Source of the DNA: Ixodes scapularis
Lineage: Eukaryota > Arthropoda > Arachnida > Ixodida > Ixodidae
Direction: 5' to 3'
DNA: 64,000 nt
Assembly: GCF_016920785.2 (NCBI RefSeq)
Contig: NW_024609884.1
Span: forward strand, 30,796,080 to 30,860,079
This document shows, in pieces, positions 22,964 through 37,079 of the stretch. The position numbers and the translations under genes were made by a program. The notes under the pieces were generated by a model, which had not been told where the DNA came from, did not search any database, and saw only the letters and a list, made by a program, of their open reading frames with translations. Position 1 is the first letter of the stretch; each line of letters starts with the position of its first letter.

Positions 22964-23079
22964 TTAATAAATTATGTTGATAGGATCACGACAAGTCTTG
23001 TGTATCTGTTGCCTGCTTCAGAAGGGTGCACCATAGCGTGTGCCCCAGAGACTCTTAGGGCCCTCTTGAAAGGTGCGCA

Positions 23080-24240
23080 CCTCTGAACGGCGCTCCGGTG
23101 CCATTGAGCGCTTATATGCCAACGATCGTTTCAGACCCCTCCAGCCATATCTCGAGGCAGAGCGCTACACGGCGCAACGGCTCTTCAGCCATTGAACCGC
23201 CCGTCGATGTCAAGTCCCCCGACGGACGGAGCCGACACCTCGGAAAAGGGAACCAGTCGGAAACATGTGATAAAACAAGCGAAGGACGACGCTGGCAACA
23301 AAAGCAAACACGCGGAACAAGGGGCAGCGGTTCAAAGCTAGGCGCACGGGGGACACTTCGAGCCGAGAACTTCGTAGGGCGAAACACGTCTCGCCCCGTG
23401 GATTCCCTCCTCAGAAACGCTCCTTCCGCGATACAGATGCCCACTCTGGCGAGCGCGTCCCGTGCTGCGGTACGCATGTTTCCGAAATCGCTCGTCGTTG
23501 GACCTGTATGTATGAGGCGGCCCCCCTCTCATACACACGACACCACAGACGACCTCATCAGGACGACAGGAACAAGGGAACCGCACGGCAATAGCACCAA
23601 GCACAACGCTTGAGTGTCGGAGTCGCGGCATGGAATCGGACAGCTCGTTTATGTGGAGTGTACGCTTACCTGGCTCGGCCGGCAGTTGCGTCGCCCGCGC
23701 AGAGGTGATTCGGAGGGGCGGGGGGGCATCCGTGTGGTGGTGGTGGAGCGGGGGAGGTAAAGAATTCGGCGAGCGCCTCCGAAAAAGCTCCGGCAGGAGT
23801 CCGGGGTCGCGCGTCGGAGATACCGGGGGCGGTGATATCCCGTCGCCGCGGCGACTATCGGGCGAGCGTCGCCGCTTGGTTGGCGTTGGCAATGGCGCCG
23901 GACGAGTCCGAGGCGGAAAGCGTCAACATCGTCGTACCTTGCCGAGAGACTGGTTGCGTCTTGCGTTAGCAGGAAAAGGCGGGCGAGCGTCGGGCAACCG
24001 TGGGAAGCGCTCGGGGGAAAGGGCGCGCGTCGGCACGCGTTTCTGCTTCGCTCGGGACGGCCCAGCTGGCCGCCCAGTGGGCCGCAGGGACGTCGGTCCG
24101 TCGAGGGATCTTCGCGGGCGCGCTGCGCCGCATTCGAATCAACGAAAGCGACGTCACGAGGTTTCTCGGCTGGCCGCATGCACTCTTCGCTTGCAGACGG
24201 CATTTCACAGTTAGGCTGATGCGGACAATACCACTACTTC
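23080..24240. other. CpG-rich block
   Basis: A GC- and CpG-rich kilobase with overlapping 100-194 codon frames on both strands, rich in Arg, Gly, Ser and Pro and lacking domains. This is either a CpG-island promoter or first-exon region of an unseen gene, or the interior of the LTR-like element that follows. No splice or start signals were convincing. Confidence 0.35.
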
Positions 24241-24390
24241 GTCAAAATTTCTTGAGGGTGCTATAGATTGTCGAGAAGTTTTGCTTGCGCGAGCTTTTAG
24301 TCTACAGCTTTACTTTGTTTCTGGCGTTCTTCGGGGGTTCATTCGTCTTTACGGCACGGCTCATGGCCTCTGCCGGGGTCGGGGGACCCC

Positions 24391-25152
24391 AAAATAAGGG
24401 AGAACGGGAACGCTGTAACGCTACACTTATAGTTTTCAGAACCCCGCGTTGGAAATGTTTTGTCCTGTGTATGTTTGCTTTTGGGATCTCCACTTCGGAG
24501 GTGGTTATGCTCTGTGTATGTATAACTTCTCTGCCAACAAATTTGCTTTCTGTTGTTTATGGCTGCTCTTGTGAGATTCGTTTGGAATGTGTTCTGTCTC
24601 GTGTATGCGCATGTTTTTGGAACGTTCGTATTTGCTTTGGGCTCCGAGCCTTTTGATTGGTGCTAAGAAAACCCCTCTTGATTGGTCCTTCCAAAATGTT
24701 CTGATTGGTGGACTGGAGGAGCCCAGAATGCTGCTGAACTCAATATAAGCGGCCACCGAAGGGCCGTAAGGCACTTGGCTCCTGGATACCAAGCCTTGGA
24801 CATCTCCCTGCCTCTGGAAAACCAACCTGCACGTCCGAACCCCCTTCGGCTGTGGAGCCGTCCGCCCGCTAGCTCGCAAACTTGGTCCCCCTTACGGCTG
24901 TGGAGGAGTTCGGCTCGCCCGCCTTTGTGTGGAACTGTGTTTGTCGAGTTTGGCTGTGGTCGGGGCCCCCGCTGAGGGTGTGTGCGGTCAGGGAGGACGG
25001 CAGGGAAAGTTTCCTTCGGTTAGAATTATTTCCCCCCCAAAGTCTAATTCCTTATGTGTGTATTATAATGTTTAACATTATGCCATTTGTTTAATAAATC
25101 TTTATTGGGACTAACCGAACCAAGTCTAAGAAGGCCCCATTCTTATGTGACA
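24391..25152 (+). mobile_element. LTR-like module (polypurine tract plus candidate 3' LTR)
   Basis: A purine-only stretch (24391-24409) is followed within a few bases by TGTAACG (24414-24420), a common start of Gypsy-type LTRs. Downstream are three inverted CCAAT boxes (GATTGG at 24655, 24680 and 24703), a TATA-like AATATAAG at 24742-24749 and an AATAAA at 25093-25098. There is no conserved protein. A possible LTR end is TGTGACA at 25152. A promoter and a poly(A) signal inside about 740 bp of non-coding DNA fits U3-R-U5. Against it, no pol motifs were seen upstream and no second LTR or target duplication was found. An ordinary promoter of an unseen gene is the alternative. Confidence 0.4.
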
Positions 25153-25331
25153 ATATGCTAAAGGAGGTGCCTCTACGTTCGGATGTTCGTTTGAATTGGA
25201 AGACGTATTTCCCACTCTTTCTCCATGCTACTGTTTATAAACAAGCGCTGTGTCGCCCCCCTTCACCCCCCCCCCCCCCCCTTATTTTCCCCTTCTTTTT
25301 TTTTTGTCCTGGTTACCCCTTGCGTATTTAA

Positions 25332-25383
<52 letters not shown>
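25332..25383. repeat. (ATT)n microsatellite
   Basis: About 17 ATT units. A C-tract (about 25264-25281) and a T-tract lie just upstream. Confidence 0.95.
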
Positions 25384-25384
<1 letters not shown>

Positions 25385-27400
25385 CATTGCAGGAAAGGCT
25401 ACGACAGAGCCTCGCAGCACCATAAGAGCCTTCAAGCGCGAGCGCGACAGCCCGCGATTAAAAGGGTTCTATTGATGTCCATCGAACACTTGTAACCTCG
25501 CCAGCTTAATTTTGTTCACTCTTCTTTTCGACTTGTGGCGAAGCGAGGCTACGGGTCATTCGCTCCAACCAATTGGTTCGTGCAGAGTACGTGAATTTTT
25601 TAGAGTCCCTTCATTGGACGAATGCTACAAGTGCGAGTTTCTTGCACAAGGACGTACCTCAGCTATACGAACTCTTGCGTAGCAGGACCACCTGCCAGAG
25701 CTATGAGCTAGACAGAACGTCCGGCGACTACAATCATTAATTTTCATTATCTTGTTTTCGCTACTTTGTTTATGTGTATGTATATGTAATCGTATGGAAG
25801 GCTTGATCACATTGGTCTAGTTAGTTCGACTTCAGCTCCTCTGAAATCTTCGGAATCAGGAGTTTCAGAAGCGCTGAAGAAGTGAGCCTCCTTGCAGCGT
25901 TGTGCGGATAGGGCGAGATCTCGATAGAGCCTTGGGCAGCATTAAAAAGTCCGAGGGACTGCATCGAATTTACTTTGTTGTTGTTGTTGTTTCGTCACCG
26001 ATTAGAAAGAGGGTGTCTAAAACTCGTTCCAAGTTCTGGGACCGAACTAGCCAGAGGGGAGCGGAATGTATAATAAAAAGAGGTAAAAAAAGGATGAGTT
26101 TAAAACGAGTGATGTCAATCAGCCACTCCGGTTCCGCATTCCGGAGTGAAGAGGAGGAGCTCGGCCCGTTAGGGTAGAGCTCCCCGTGGCCCGTGCTCGT
26201 TTACGTTGGAGCTTGGGCATGGCGGTTGTTATCCTGCAGTGATTACCTCCGATACCATCTCCACTGTGCTCTTGTTTTTCTCTTTCATTGATTTATCTCC
26301 GCTCGTATCCACTTTTTCACGGTGTAGGAGAAAAAGCTGGGCGTTTTGAGGTTTCGACGTGGACGAAGAATGCGGCGTCTACTTCAATCAGTTGTTATAA
26401 TCCTCGGATAGTTGTTTATCGTGCCTTGCCCAAAGGACAGCTGGGTTGTCTGGCTTGGTTAAAAAGAAAAAAAAGTTTTTTCCAGACAAACGTCTAAGAG
26501 GATGGTGCAACGGGCGACTAATGCCGCCTGAGTAGGCCCCGTTCCCATGAACAGTTCAGCAGCGCCAGCAGCATAATAATAATAATAAAGTAGAAACAGA
26601 CATAAAAATGGTATTTAAAAATGAACAAAATAATACACTACACACAATAACAGTCCTAACATGCAAGAATTGTTTCAATATTTTATACTAAAGCTAAGAC
26701 GTATGTTTTTTTTAGATGTTATTAAGTTTGGATATTGTTTTGGAGCTATGAATCATTCATTGGCAATGCTTTTGGGCTGGTGTTTAGCAGCTGTACAATT
26801 TGAAACGTAGAGTTTGAACTCTACGTTCCTTGGCTAGAATGGGCTTGAGCTTCGAATTCTTCAGCATTCTTCCGGGTGCTAGCGGGAGGTTTTTGAAGAT
26901 CCAAAATGTTGGAGAACCCTCATATCATGTTTTCGCGTGCTATATTTTTTTTTTTTTTTTTTGCAGTAGGTGCATGCTATCATGCAAAAGGGCGGAACGC
27001 TTCTCGAGATTCTTCTCTGTGGCTGCTGAGCTTCTTGACCACGCTCGGTATGGCTTTCTCGGAACGCAATACTTGCCAGAGAAACGATGGGTGGAACTCA
27101 TGTCACAACTCGTTATATTGATGAAGGAACGTTCAATCCGTTGTTCTTGATTACGTTATAGGTACAAATCTGTTTACTGAGAGCTTTAAGTCTAACTTTT
27201 GAGTACCAAGTAGGTGTAAAGATATTTACTTTTAAAGCGCAACTGCGATCACGTGTCACCTTTCCGGGTAACAACTGATTCTGAAAAGGCTATTTGAAGC
27301 GTGCGACAAGACAGTGGCGCCCCTGTGCGGCTCCGAGCATAATCATTTCGCATTGAACACGGCCGGACAGGCATAGACATCCTGTGTCGCATCTATATTT
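25384..27400. other. No gene supported; one small hairpin
   Basis: Non-coding. A perfect 11-bp hairpin (AACGTAGAGTT, loop TG) lies at 26804-26827, and a T-tract at 26944-26962. Frames here have no recognisable motif. Confidence 0.5.
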
Positions 27401-27835
27401 AATGCGTTAGCATTAGTACCCACATGGAAAAGCTGACGGCGTCCATCTGTCGACAAAACGATGGAAAGGGAAGCGTAGAAAGGAGGAGAGTAGTGAAGGA
27501 CAAAAGCGAGAGGGAGGTGACGTCACGGGGCGAAAGCCAATGCGCGCGCGGATGCTGGGGCGAGTCTGAAATTGCAGGAGTGCGGAGCACGTATGCCTTG
27601 GTTTGTGGGAAAAAAGGATGATTCATAGGGTGGAACCTTTGGGAATGCGTTACCATCACCCGTGGGAAACGCCACACACGTCCCTTTTTGGGAAACGCAA
27701 ACACTGGCCCTGTAACGAAACCAAAAAGAGGCGGCAAAAAAAAATAGAAGCAAAAGGAAAAGCCAAAAGAGAAAGCCAAAACAGAAATGTGAAGGGGCCA
27801 GCGTTAGCGCTTCCCAAGGGTCATGCTAACGCATT
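27401..27835. mobile_element. Candidate 435-bp non-autonomous element
   Basis: AATGCGTTAGCAT (27401-27413) recurs exactly inverted at 27823-27835, with ACCC close inside each end. The interior includes a 126-codon minus-strand frame (27399-27779) of the kind often annotated as hypothetical in repeat-rich arthropod genomes. I assign it no function. Because AATGCNNNNGCATT is itself nearly palindromic, the inverted ends are weaker evidence than their length suggests. Confidence 0.4.
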
Positions 27836-30246
27836 CTCAAACAATCCACCAATGGATCTTCCTTTGTTTTTTTCTAATCATTGTAAGCTTACCAGAGCAC
27901 AGTACTATACAAAGCGTTCGGGGTCACCCTAAATGCTGACCTTTTCCTTCTTTTTTTTCTTTGTTTACTCGAGAGCTGGAAATTTAGAGCACTGATCCCT
28001 CTCATGGGTCGGCGAAAATGGTCGAAATTATATCTCAATTCCAATGCGTCTACTCGATCCGCCGGCGAGCGAAGAGTAATCCGATAATCAGAGGAGCGCA
28101 AAATACTTCTCACGTATATTTGTCAATTACTGCCGACGAATGACGTCCCACGGTGATTTCCCGACCATCATACACACACACACACACTTCGTATAGGTAT
28201 ATATTGCGCAGATAAACAAAAAAAACATGACGTCGTCTTTCCGTCGTCGCCGCTTACCCGAATTCGGAGCAACTCCTGCAGGTCGAATTACGCGAAAACA
28301 CATACAGAGCAACGCTGGACGAGGGTGGTTTTCGAATGTCAAGGTGACAAACCTCTACTCCGGAGCGAAATTGAGAAAGATTCGCGGAAATGCACAGACA
28401 CGGCCAAGACGAAGAGGGTAGCGCTTCACCATGCTGAACAGGTCAGCTTAATAACACAAATTTATATGAAATACAAGAAGACGATGTGCGCGTAACAATT
28501 CGTTAAATTCTTGGAACTGTAACGGTCAAAAGTTCATTCCTGAAGACTGAGGCTTGAGATGGGTACTCGCTTCATAAGGGACAAATAACATGAACGGAAT
28601 GTTTTTTTTTTTTCTTCTTTTTTCCTCTTGCCGAGGAACGGTACAACTCCCCTCTGCTTGCGGGCACCTTTGTGCGTCCAGTTACCCTCTCTTCTTTCTT
28701 CTGCCGGCCGTCAGAACACGTAGCTCTTTCTCATTTCTCTCAAAGGTGTAATTTAGTTCTCACTCCCACGTCCTCAAAACGGAACGCGTAATGTCATGTT
28801 TGTAAAAGTTAAACTTTTTTTTTTTCTTTTCTTTTTTTTCCCCATTCTTTTTTGCAGGAGACCGGGCCGCCGGCTTGAGTGACTATCCCGGTGACTGACG
28901 CCTTCAAAGGAACTGCGCCCTACTTGTCTACTTCACAGTTTTGCCTGGAATAAAAACTTACGTAGGCACCCAACAAACATTTAAAAAAAAAAAAAAAAAA
29001 AACAGCAGGCTCTATTTAATAATTTTGTTTTTCCGGGACGCGTTAATTTGGTGGATGAATGAATGCGGCAGGGAACCCTTTGAATCAAACGGCGGTCTGT
29101 GCCACATAGCCAGTGTTTTAATTTGCAAAGCTACGTACTAGGAGCCAGAAATGTACAATGTACCACGCGGTGGCATGTGCTTCCAGAAGACCCGATTGGA
29201 AAGCCGAGTTGGATCCATGCTCCGCAATATATTGCTTTTCGGCGCCGTGCCAACGTTCATTCCAGGTTGGTCAGAACAGTTATTTCATCTGTGTACAGTA
29301 TATATAATAGATATTGGCTGTATAATTATCTGGGATTCTCGCTCTATTGCAGCGCTTCCTGGAGGGACGACCGCGGCGGAGAAACATCGACGGTACGCTG
29401 AGGATGGTCCTCCACACTGTGTCGACGCGAATCTCCAGTATAGTTCCGCGTGGTGGGTGACCTTGACTCATGGAGTCCTTCGCGTCATTTGATCAGAGAA
29501 ACAATAGAATCGCTGCCGCCAGAATAACTCATCCCGCTTGAACGCGGACGCTGTAACGTGGCCACGAGCGGATGTGCATCTACATGGAAGCCAAGAAAAA
29601 TCCGGTTTTAGCTACATGAAAATTTATTAATCGGGCAGAATGAGTGCACATTACATTGCGGACTAGATCTGTATCTACCACGAAGATTCCACCTCGAGAG
29701 CTTCTCGGCACAAAGTAGCTAAAAAAAGAACAACAATCGCATTTTTATTTTTACTACAGATTGCAACGCAGAAAAGGAAATATTGGCATCAGGTTGGCAA
29801 TATCAAAAAATGGCAAGCATAGGGGACGCATTAAGGCAGGAACTGTGTCGATATACTGCTTATATTCATTTTTAATTATTCCCCTCTGAAAGAAGTTTAT
29901 CAAACCGCCTATCATTATGCTCCAATTGACAGCTTGAAAGAGGCCATGATATGATAGTGACTTCGAAATGTATTAGGTATCTTTATATAAGCATACTAAC
30001 AAGCGTCACACAATGAAAGACGTGGAGAAAAACACGTATATTGAGAAGAGTAACATAGTTATGGTACAAAAGCTTATTGGGCCAGAAGCTTTATTTGACC
30101 TACGTATTTTCGAGGCTATGTATGGGAACTAGTTTTGCTTTCACGTATTGATCTCTTCCAAAAAGCTGGTTGAAACAGTCGTTAGATCTTGGAACCACAC
30201 GGTGACGTACTCAACACCCAAGGGTGATGGCGCTGAATGTGGCTCA
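27836..30246. other. No gene supported
   Basis: Non-coding DNA with T/A runs (28600-28625, 28814-28840, 28982-29002) and a short (AC)n at about 28170-28187. A 113-codon frame at 29151 contains GAVPTF but nothing else of a THAP domain (see rejected items). Confidence 0.45.
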
Positions 30247-30262
30247 TAAATAGCGACCCCAA

Positions 30263-30365
30263 AGCTTTGGGCGCCCCAAACAGCTCGGGGCATCGCAATG
30301 GGCATGCGCAGAAGTTCGGCGCGTGCGTAGTGGGACGCACCAAGCTGTTTAGGGCACCCAAAGCT
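30263..30365. mobile_element. Small palindromic element, 23-bp arms
   Basis: The left arm AGCTTTGGGCGCCCCAAA-CAGCT (30263-30285) is matched, inverted, at 30343-30365 with two mismatches, and weaker pairing extends about 17 bp outside. The interior GCATGCGCA...GCGTGCG also pairs loosely. No coding capacity; MITE-like. Confidence 0.6.
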
Positions 30366-30382
30366 GTGAAGCCGCCTATTCT

Positions 30383-31219
<837 letters not shown>

Positions 31220-32995
31220 TGAAGAGTATTTAGCAAAGTTGCCAAATTGTTTTACTGGTGGTCCCTAGGCCAGAACGTAACCAACCTGAATGCCTGACAG
31301 GCATCATCATTTGTTGCGTCGAGTAAATCACATGTGAAACAACGGGGCAATACCACATCATAGTTTGGCATATCAGAACTTAATAGTTTTTAATGACACC
31401 ACAGCCTTTCGGGTTTTGATTTTGAACCTTGGTTCGTGCTTAGCTTTGTCGTGTATCATGGTAACCTTTGAAACAAAAAGAGTGCGTTCGACGGCAATGT
31501 GTTTTAAGAAATATTTTATATTATTTCCGCCATCATTTTTAGCATTTCTTTTTATCACTCTGCAGCAAACATTGCAAACATTGCCGTTCCTCAGGTCTTG
31601 TGACCTCTGAATATTTGATAGTGGTGCCCCAGCCTGGAATAAATTTGGCGGCCTATTTGATTTGTTTTTATTTTTGGGTACGCACACCTTCAGTCGCGAC
31701 CTCGAGCTTCAAGGATAGGATGCTTCGCGAGGCAAATACTTAATTAAAAATGTGAAATGAAGAAACAAAAAAATAAAGGCGTATGCCTTAAGAAAATTAC
31801 GTGTTTCAACTGCTGTCATAAATTTTCAAGTTCTCAAGGGTATTTTTTCAAACTTTATTAATCAAACCGAAATGCATACATTATTTAGGCCCTCCTGCAT
31901 CTTACAGAGACTACAAAGTATCCCCGAATTATTGTGCCCTCGTAATTACGTACCGTTAATGTTCATACTTTAATTGTTTTAGAGGAGCGCTAGTTACACT
32001 TTTTTATTATTATTTATCTAGCTCTTTAATGTTTCCTTTCTGAAACAATTCCATAGGAACGTTGTATAAATAGTGTTTGTGCCGCGTAAAAAAAATGCAC
32101 AAACCATCTCTGGTTTGATGACACACCCGCGTATATCAAGTAACGACCTTCGATGATATTGACTATATTGTAACTGAAGCGTGTGTAACAAGGTTTTTTT
32201 CTGGTGCTTTTACGGGGTTAAAAAAGAAAGGCCTTGCGTTATCTCTTAGCCGGCGTTGCATGGTCGTCCCGGATATGGGTACAAATTAATAAACCACTCA
32301 GTGAAAAAAAAAAAGAAATGGAAGGATCTATACCCGACTTCCAGAAGAAACGGTGACCCAATTACTTTTCGATTGGAACGATACGGGTCGCAAACGCTCT
32401 GTTCCTCCCCAGCTTTTGTTTTCCTACCCCCTCGTAATCAAAATAAAAATTAAAAAAAAAGGAAAACGGAAAAACATGGGTTGTTGGAATGAAGCTCTTC
32501 TAGCTAGCCAGCCTATCAAGCGAAACAGTGAAGCCAAGCACTAAACAGGAAAAAAAAGAAGACGAGAGTCTGATGACAGAACTTGTGAACAAAGGCGAGC
32601 AACGAGACAAACTGCCACTTGGAAAAAGCGCATCGGACTCTTTGTAGCTCTCTCGGGGTTGTGGGCCAGCCAGACGGCCGTGTTCGGCTCGGTTGATCGC
32701 CAGAGGTCGAGCGAAGCCCCTAACTGCGTTTTGGTGGCCGGGCACCGCCATGCTCCGGAGGACACACGGTGTTTGGAGATGGAAGTCGCCAGCTCCGTGC
32801 TCTAGATGGATAGCGCTGGCTTGTGTCTTACGCCATCCAAATAAATCTTCTGTCCCGCACGTGCCTTATTGATAAAAAAAAAAATAGACGAAAATAAGAT
32901 GGACACAAAATGACAAGCTTGGTGCATAGAGTTCATGTCATACTGCTAATAGTCTATGTCTTCATAAAATTGTTTTTTTTTTGTTGTTTTTTTCA
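31220..32995. other. No gene supported
   Basis: AT-rich DNA. A GC-richer part at about 32560-32830, ending with AATAAA near 32840 and an A11 run at 32874-32884, could be the 3' end of a retroelement or transcript, but nothing upstream is recognisable. Confidence 0.4.
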
Positions 32996-33564
32996 AAGAG
33001 TGACACTAAAAAAATATTAAAAAAAGCCGTGAAAGCTACAGTTGTGCGGTTTATGCAGGTGAGTTTTACGGCCAGGGGGACATAGTATACGGGGCTAATC
33101 ATAACGACCAGTCGGCTAGTTGAGTCAAATTTGTTAATTGACTTTTAGTGAAAATGACACATGGTTCCAATGAGAAACTTGCTGAGCGTCATCCAAAACC
33201 ACTAAATCAATATTTTTTTAAAGAAATATTTTGGGCGCGTGGGAAGCGTAGTAGTGCGCTAAAGATGCGACTCGTGCAACAAGTACGCAAAACACAAAAA
33301 AAAAAAGAAAAAAAAATACGCCCGGGCGCTTTTCATTGCACCGGTTGCACGAGCTTTTCGATGACGCTCAGCAAGTTTCGAAGTGGAACCCTATATGTAT
33401 TTTCACTCATTAAAAAGTTAATTAACACATTTTACTTAATTAGCCGACTGAACGTTACGATTAGCCTCTTGCACTATGTCCCCCCTGGCCGTATAACTCA
33501 CCTGCACAAACCACATAAGTGTAGTTTTCGCGGCTTTTTTTTTTTAACATTACTGTTACTCTTA
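32996..33564. mobile_element. 570-bp foldback element with about 200-bp arms
   Basis: The left arm (32996-33194) and right arm (33360-33564) are inverted copies at about 80 percent identity. Matching landmarks include AAAGCCGTGAAAGCTACA against AAAGCCGCGAAAACTACA, GCAGGTGAGTT against the same word, GGCCAGGGGGACATAGT and AAACTTGCTGAGCGTCATC. The loop of about 165 bp holds A-rich sequence and a smaller inverted CTCGTGCAAC word. There is no transposase, so it is a non-autonomous DNA or foldback element of unassigned superfamily. Confidence 0.8.
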
Positions 33565-36500
33565 GAAAGAAAACACACCCTGTACACAGTCTGGGACGTG
33601 TTTCTTTTTTGTATGACAGTCACGTCCCGTCGTTGGTAGTGCAAAAAAAAAGAACTGTCTACAGATATGTTCGAAGCATGCATGGAGGAGCCAATCTACC
33701 TTCGAACATCTTGAGGCGTGTCCACAGATATTTGTCTCGTCATATCCGGAGCTAAAATCGTGATTATTTGCGTGATGTATGGGCAGTGCGACTGCGGCTC
33801 AAGAGGCTACTCAAGATTGGGCGTGCTCGCGACTATAGTCTGTTGCCATATATAATAACTGCGCCCACAAAACACAAACAAACAGCCTTAAACTCAATGT
33901 TCAATGCGCCGAGGAACATCGGGTAATAGGTGTGATTTTTTTTCACCCTAATTTTGACAAAAGGGCGTCAATTGACTATGCTCTTTCCTTTCCGACACTT
34001 CATAAAAATGGTGCGAATCGTATCGGGGGTGGGGGGAGGGGGGGGGGGGGGGGTGTAGCGACGCCATTTCTTCTCGGGTATTCGCGGGGGCGATGCCTCT
34101 TCTGTAGTTTCCATGTGTTGCTTTAGAGAGTGAAAAAGTTTTCTTTAAAAGTTCATGCGATGCGTACGAGTTGCACAAAAAGTGGCAAGTCGTTGTTGAG
34201 CTGAACTAAATCTCAGCTACCATTTTTTCCCCCCAGAAGGTCGACGCGGGCGTTTTGCTGCATTATTTCCATTTAGCCCAATCAATGGAGGGCTACTATA
34301 CTTGTATACCACTCTGTTTCATCTCAGCCCTACTCATATCAGAATGTACTTAATTGGGGCAGGGAGGGGGGGGGGGGGGGAGTGAAAGGTTTTGACCGAG
34401 GTGAAATCTAGACGAGAAAGGGATGACCTAATACTTTTGCTCGAGTGCTTGCATGTGCATTCGGTCTGCTCAGTTATCATGCCTCACATCCAAATTAACT
34501 TTCCACTGAGAAATTTTCGCTGCATATGTACAATCGCCATTAAACCCATGTATTGTTTGTTACCGCGAGTTCCCTTTCAGAACTTCTTTAATGATCTTGA
34601 CACATTGTTTGTATGAAATTTTCAATGCTGACCTTTTGTCGTTCGAGAAGAGTCTTGTTATACTCTAATTGTGTTCTCAGTAATTTTTTTTTGTGCACTA
34701 TCGTAATAGGCCCATGACTGTTTGTAGGCACAATCAATAATTAAAGAAAAAAAGGAAGAAAAAAAAAATCTTAAGTCCAAACGGGGTCAAACACAATCAC
34801 AAACGCACAGACGAAACACGCGACGTCACGACGTATTCTATTCGCTTGATGGAATCATTTGACAGTGACACACGCACAGAAACAGGAAAAATGCCGTGAT
34901 CTGGCGCTTTCCCAAAAGCTTGATTTGCCTCTGTGACTCATATAGGGCAGGCATCCCTCGGATTTAAGATGAGACAGAGTATAGTTTTCCAACATGTTGG
35001 TGTCATGTCATGAAAACTTGGCGTGCGCAGTAAACTGCGACATGACCCGACGAGGCGACTCGTGTGTCTGCTGCAGCTTCGCCATGTTTGGCCTCCAGGT
35101 TTCCCGAAGATCTTATGAACAAGAAAACTAACTCAACACACTGATCTCGTGTTTCAGCGTGCTGCAAATGAGATCCCCGACTTCACCGTGGCTCATCGGT
35201 ATGCCAAGTCATAGAAACCGGAGATGGACGAACACACAAATCCTGCGGGAGTGGCTAGGAGACCGTGCTGTCTAGAAAGGTTATTGCCCTCTGATTGTAG
35301 CGGTGGATTGAAGCGGCCAAAATATAAAGTGGTAAAAAAGTGAGTATCAGTTACGTCTGCCTTCATGCGTAGCACTTTAAAAAGCCTGTAAGCAGTTTAT
35401 ATATTTTTTTATGTTTTACGGAGGAGCTATGAATTCCAAGCATTGCTCTATGTGCAGCGCTCCGTTTGATAATTATCGTGTAAATTGTTTTTAACTAATT
35501 AGAACACGCAGGTATACAGGTCATCATGCTGGATAATACCTATAGAAATGAAAAGCATCGTACACTTCCTAAATTGTATCCAGGAGGGTGAGCAACACAC
35601 ACGGATATAAGAGGAATCAAGTATCTGCAGTAAGAGCCATAGAAAAAAAAGGTGGCATTATTTTGCGTAACCTCATACTTCAATTGCTTCTTATTAATGC
35701 TCCGGTTCCACGGCGGCCACGGTTTTTAATTTATTAAAAAAATGCATACGAAAAAGTAATATATATATATATTTTTTTTTCATCTGAATCTCTGTTTTTC
35801 CGGGGATTTTATTTTAATTACAGGCACATTTTTTAGTCAGATAATTAAAGTAAAAATTGCCACAGGCTTTTTTTTTTTTCCTGCAATATCTTTAAGAGGA
35901 AGGTAATTTTACACCGCGTACTCAATGCTGTAATAAAGAAGTGGACACCAGCCTCTTTAAAATATTTGTTTTAAAGCTCAAAGTTATCAGTCAACTATTT
36001 TGTGGTACAAATTAGCTATTTTTAACACACCTCGAAAGAAAATTCGCCAAAAAAGCTCATGTGCGTTTTTTTTTGTTTTTAATTTATAGTACTGAGTACT
36101 CTAGTAATCACCCTCAATTAACTTTAGTGCTAGAGTAGAAAAGTAAGAATCCTGTGATAATATTGATTCAATCATATTCTAATTATATAACTAAGCTATA
36201 ATTATATAATAACTTCCCCAAAAATCCCCAGAACACAGAGGGGATAAAATAGTAAAGCTACTTGAGTATGTAATTTTATTTTTATTTTAATGAATTAAAA
36301 ACCCTTTTGTAGGCATTCAAGATGAACCCCGTGGGACAGGAGCCTTGAAGTTGTATTCTGTTAAAATTTTCTATGAGGCGCCCCCGAATAGACTCTTCGT
36401 CACACGTATACACGACGATAGGAAGATATGTACAGTCGTGGACGATGGAATCGGAAAGGACTGAGCGACGACAGAAAGATACCGAGCTGTGGCTCACCCT

Positions 36501-37079
36501 CGACACGAGAAGTTCAACCAGCAACGAAATTGTATGTGCATCAGAGCGTTATGTCCACTGCTATATGATTCAGCCTGTTCCTTTTCCGCGTTTGAGAGCA
36601 CTTTGATATGACTCGTCTTTCCTCTCTGTTATCGCCTCACCACGCTTGTCGTCGCCTTCATTATCTCGGGCGTGTGGTCTCTGTGCCAGTCAAATCATTT
36701 TCTTGATGTCTGACGATGACTATAAACAAACGAAGTAGCAGCACGTGCGCAGCAACGGCGAGCATATCTGAACCAAGATCAGGCTGAGTCAGACAGCACT
36801 GCACTGTCACGTGCCACTGTAATTTCGTCCACATGATATCTCTTGTCGCTAGTTCCAACTTCTCGCGTCGGGGGCAGCGCCACCGGCATCTTTCGGTCGT
36901 GCTTGGTCGCTTCAGCCTGCGTTGTCCACGACTGTTCTATCGCGGACCCCATGAGCTGAAACAGCTCTTCGTGCTTTTCTGGCGCATATATCTGCCAGCT
37001 TTTGAGCGCTGGGATGCGAAACTAGAAATGAATTGCGAAGTTGCTGTCCCATACTTGGAACTATCTCACAAATTGAGAG
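33565..37079. other. No gene supported
   Basis: AT-rich non-coding DNA. G-tracts at 34025-34053 and 34363-34380, and an ATATAT run at 35758-35770. The last few hundred bases may be the 5' untranslated part of the LINE that follows, but its 5' end could not be placed. Confidence 0.45.

Noticed and set aside
23098..24214. Two frames of 171 and 194 codons on the plus strand with minus-strand partners
   Set aside because: Same GC-composition effect. Arg/Gly-rich with no motif.
27399..27779. 126-codon minus-strand frame as a gene
   Set aside because: It lies within a candidate repeat element and is hydrophobic or low-complexity at its start. Such frames are commonly mis-annotated in repeats.
29151..29492. 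GAVPTF in a 113-codon frame as the end of a THAP domain
   Set aside because: AVPT-F is a THAP hallmark, but the zinc ligands and FP upstream could not be found in any frame, so one short word is not enough.
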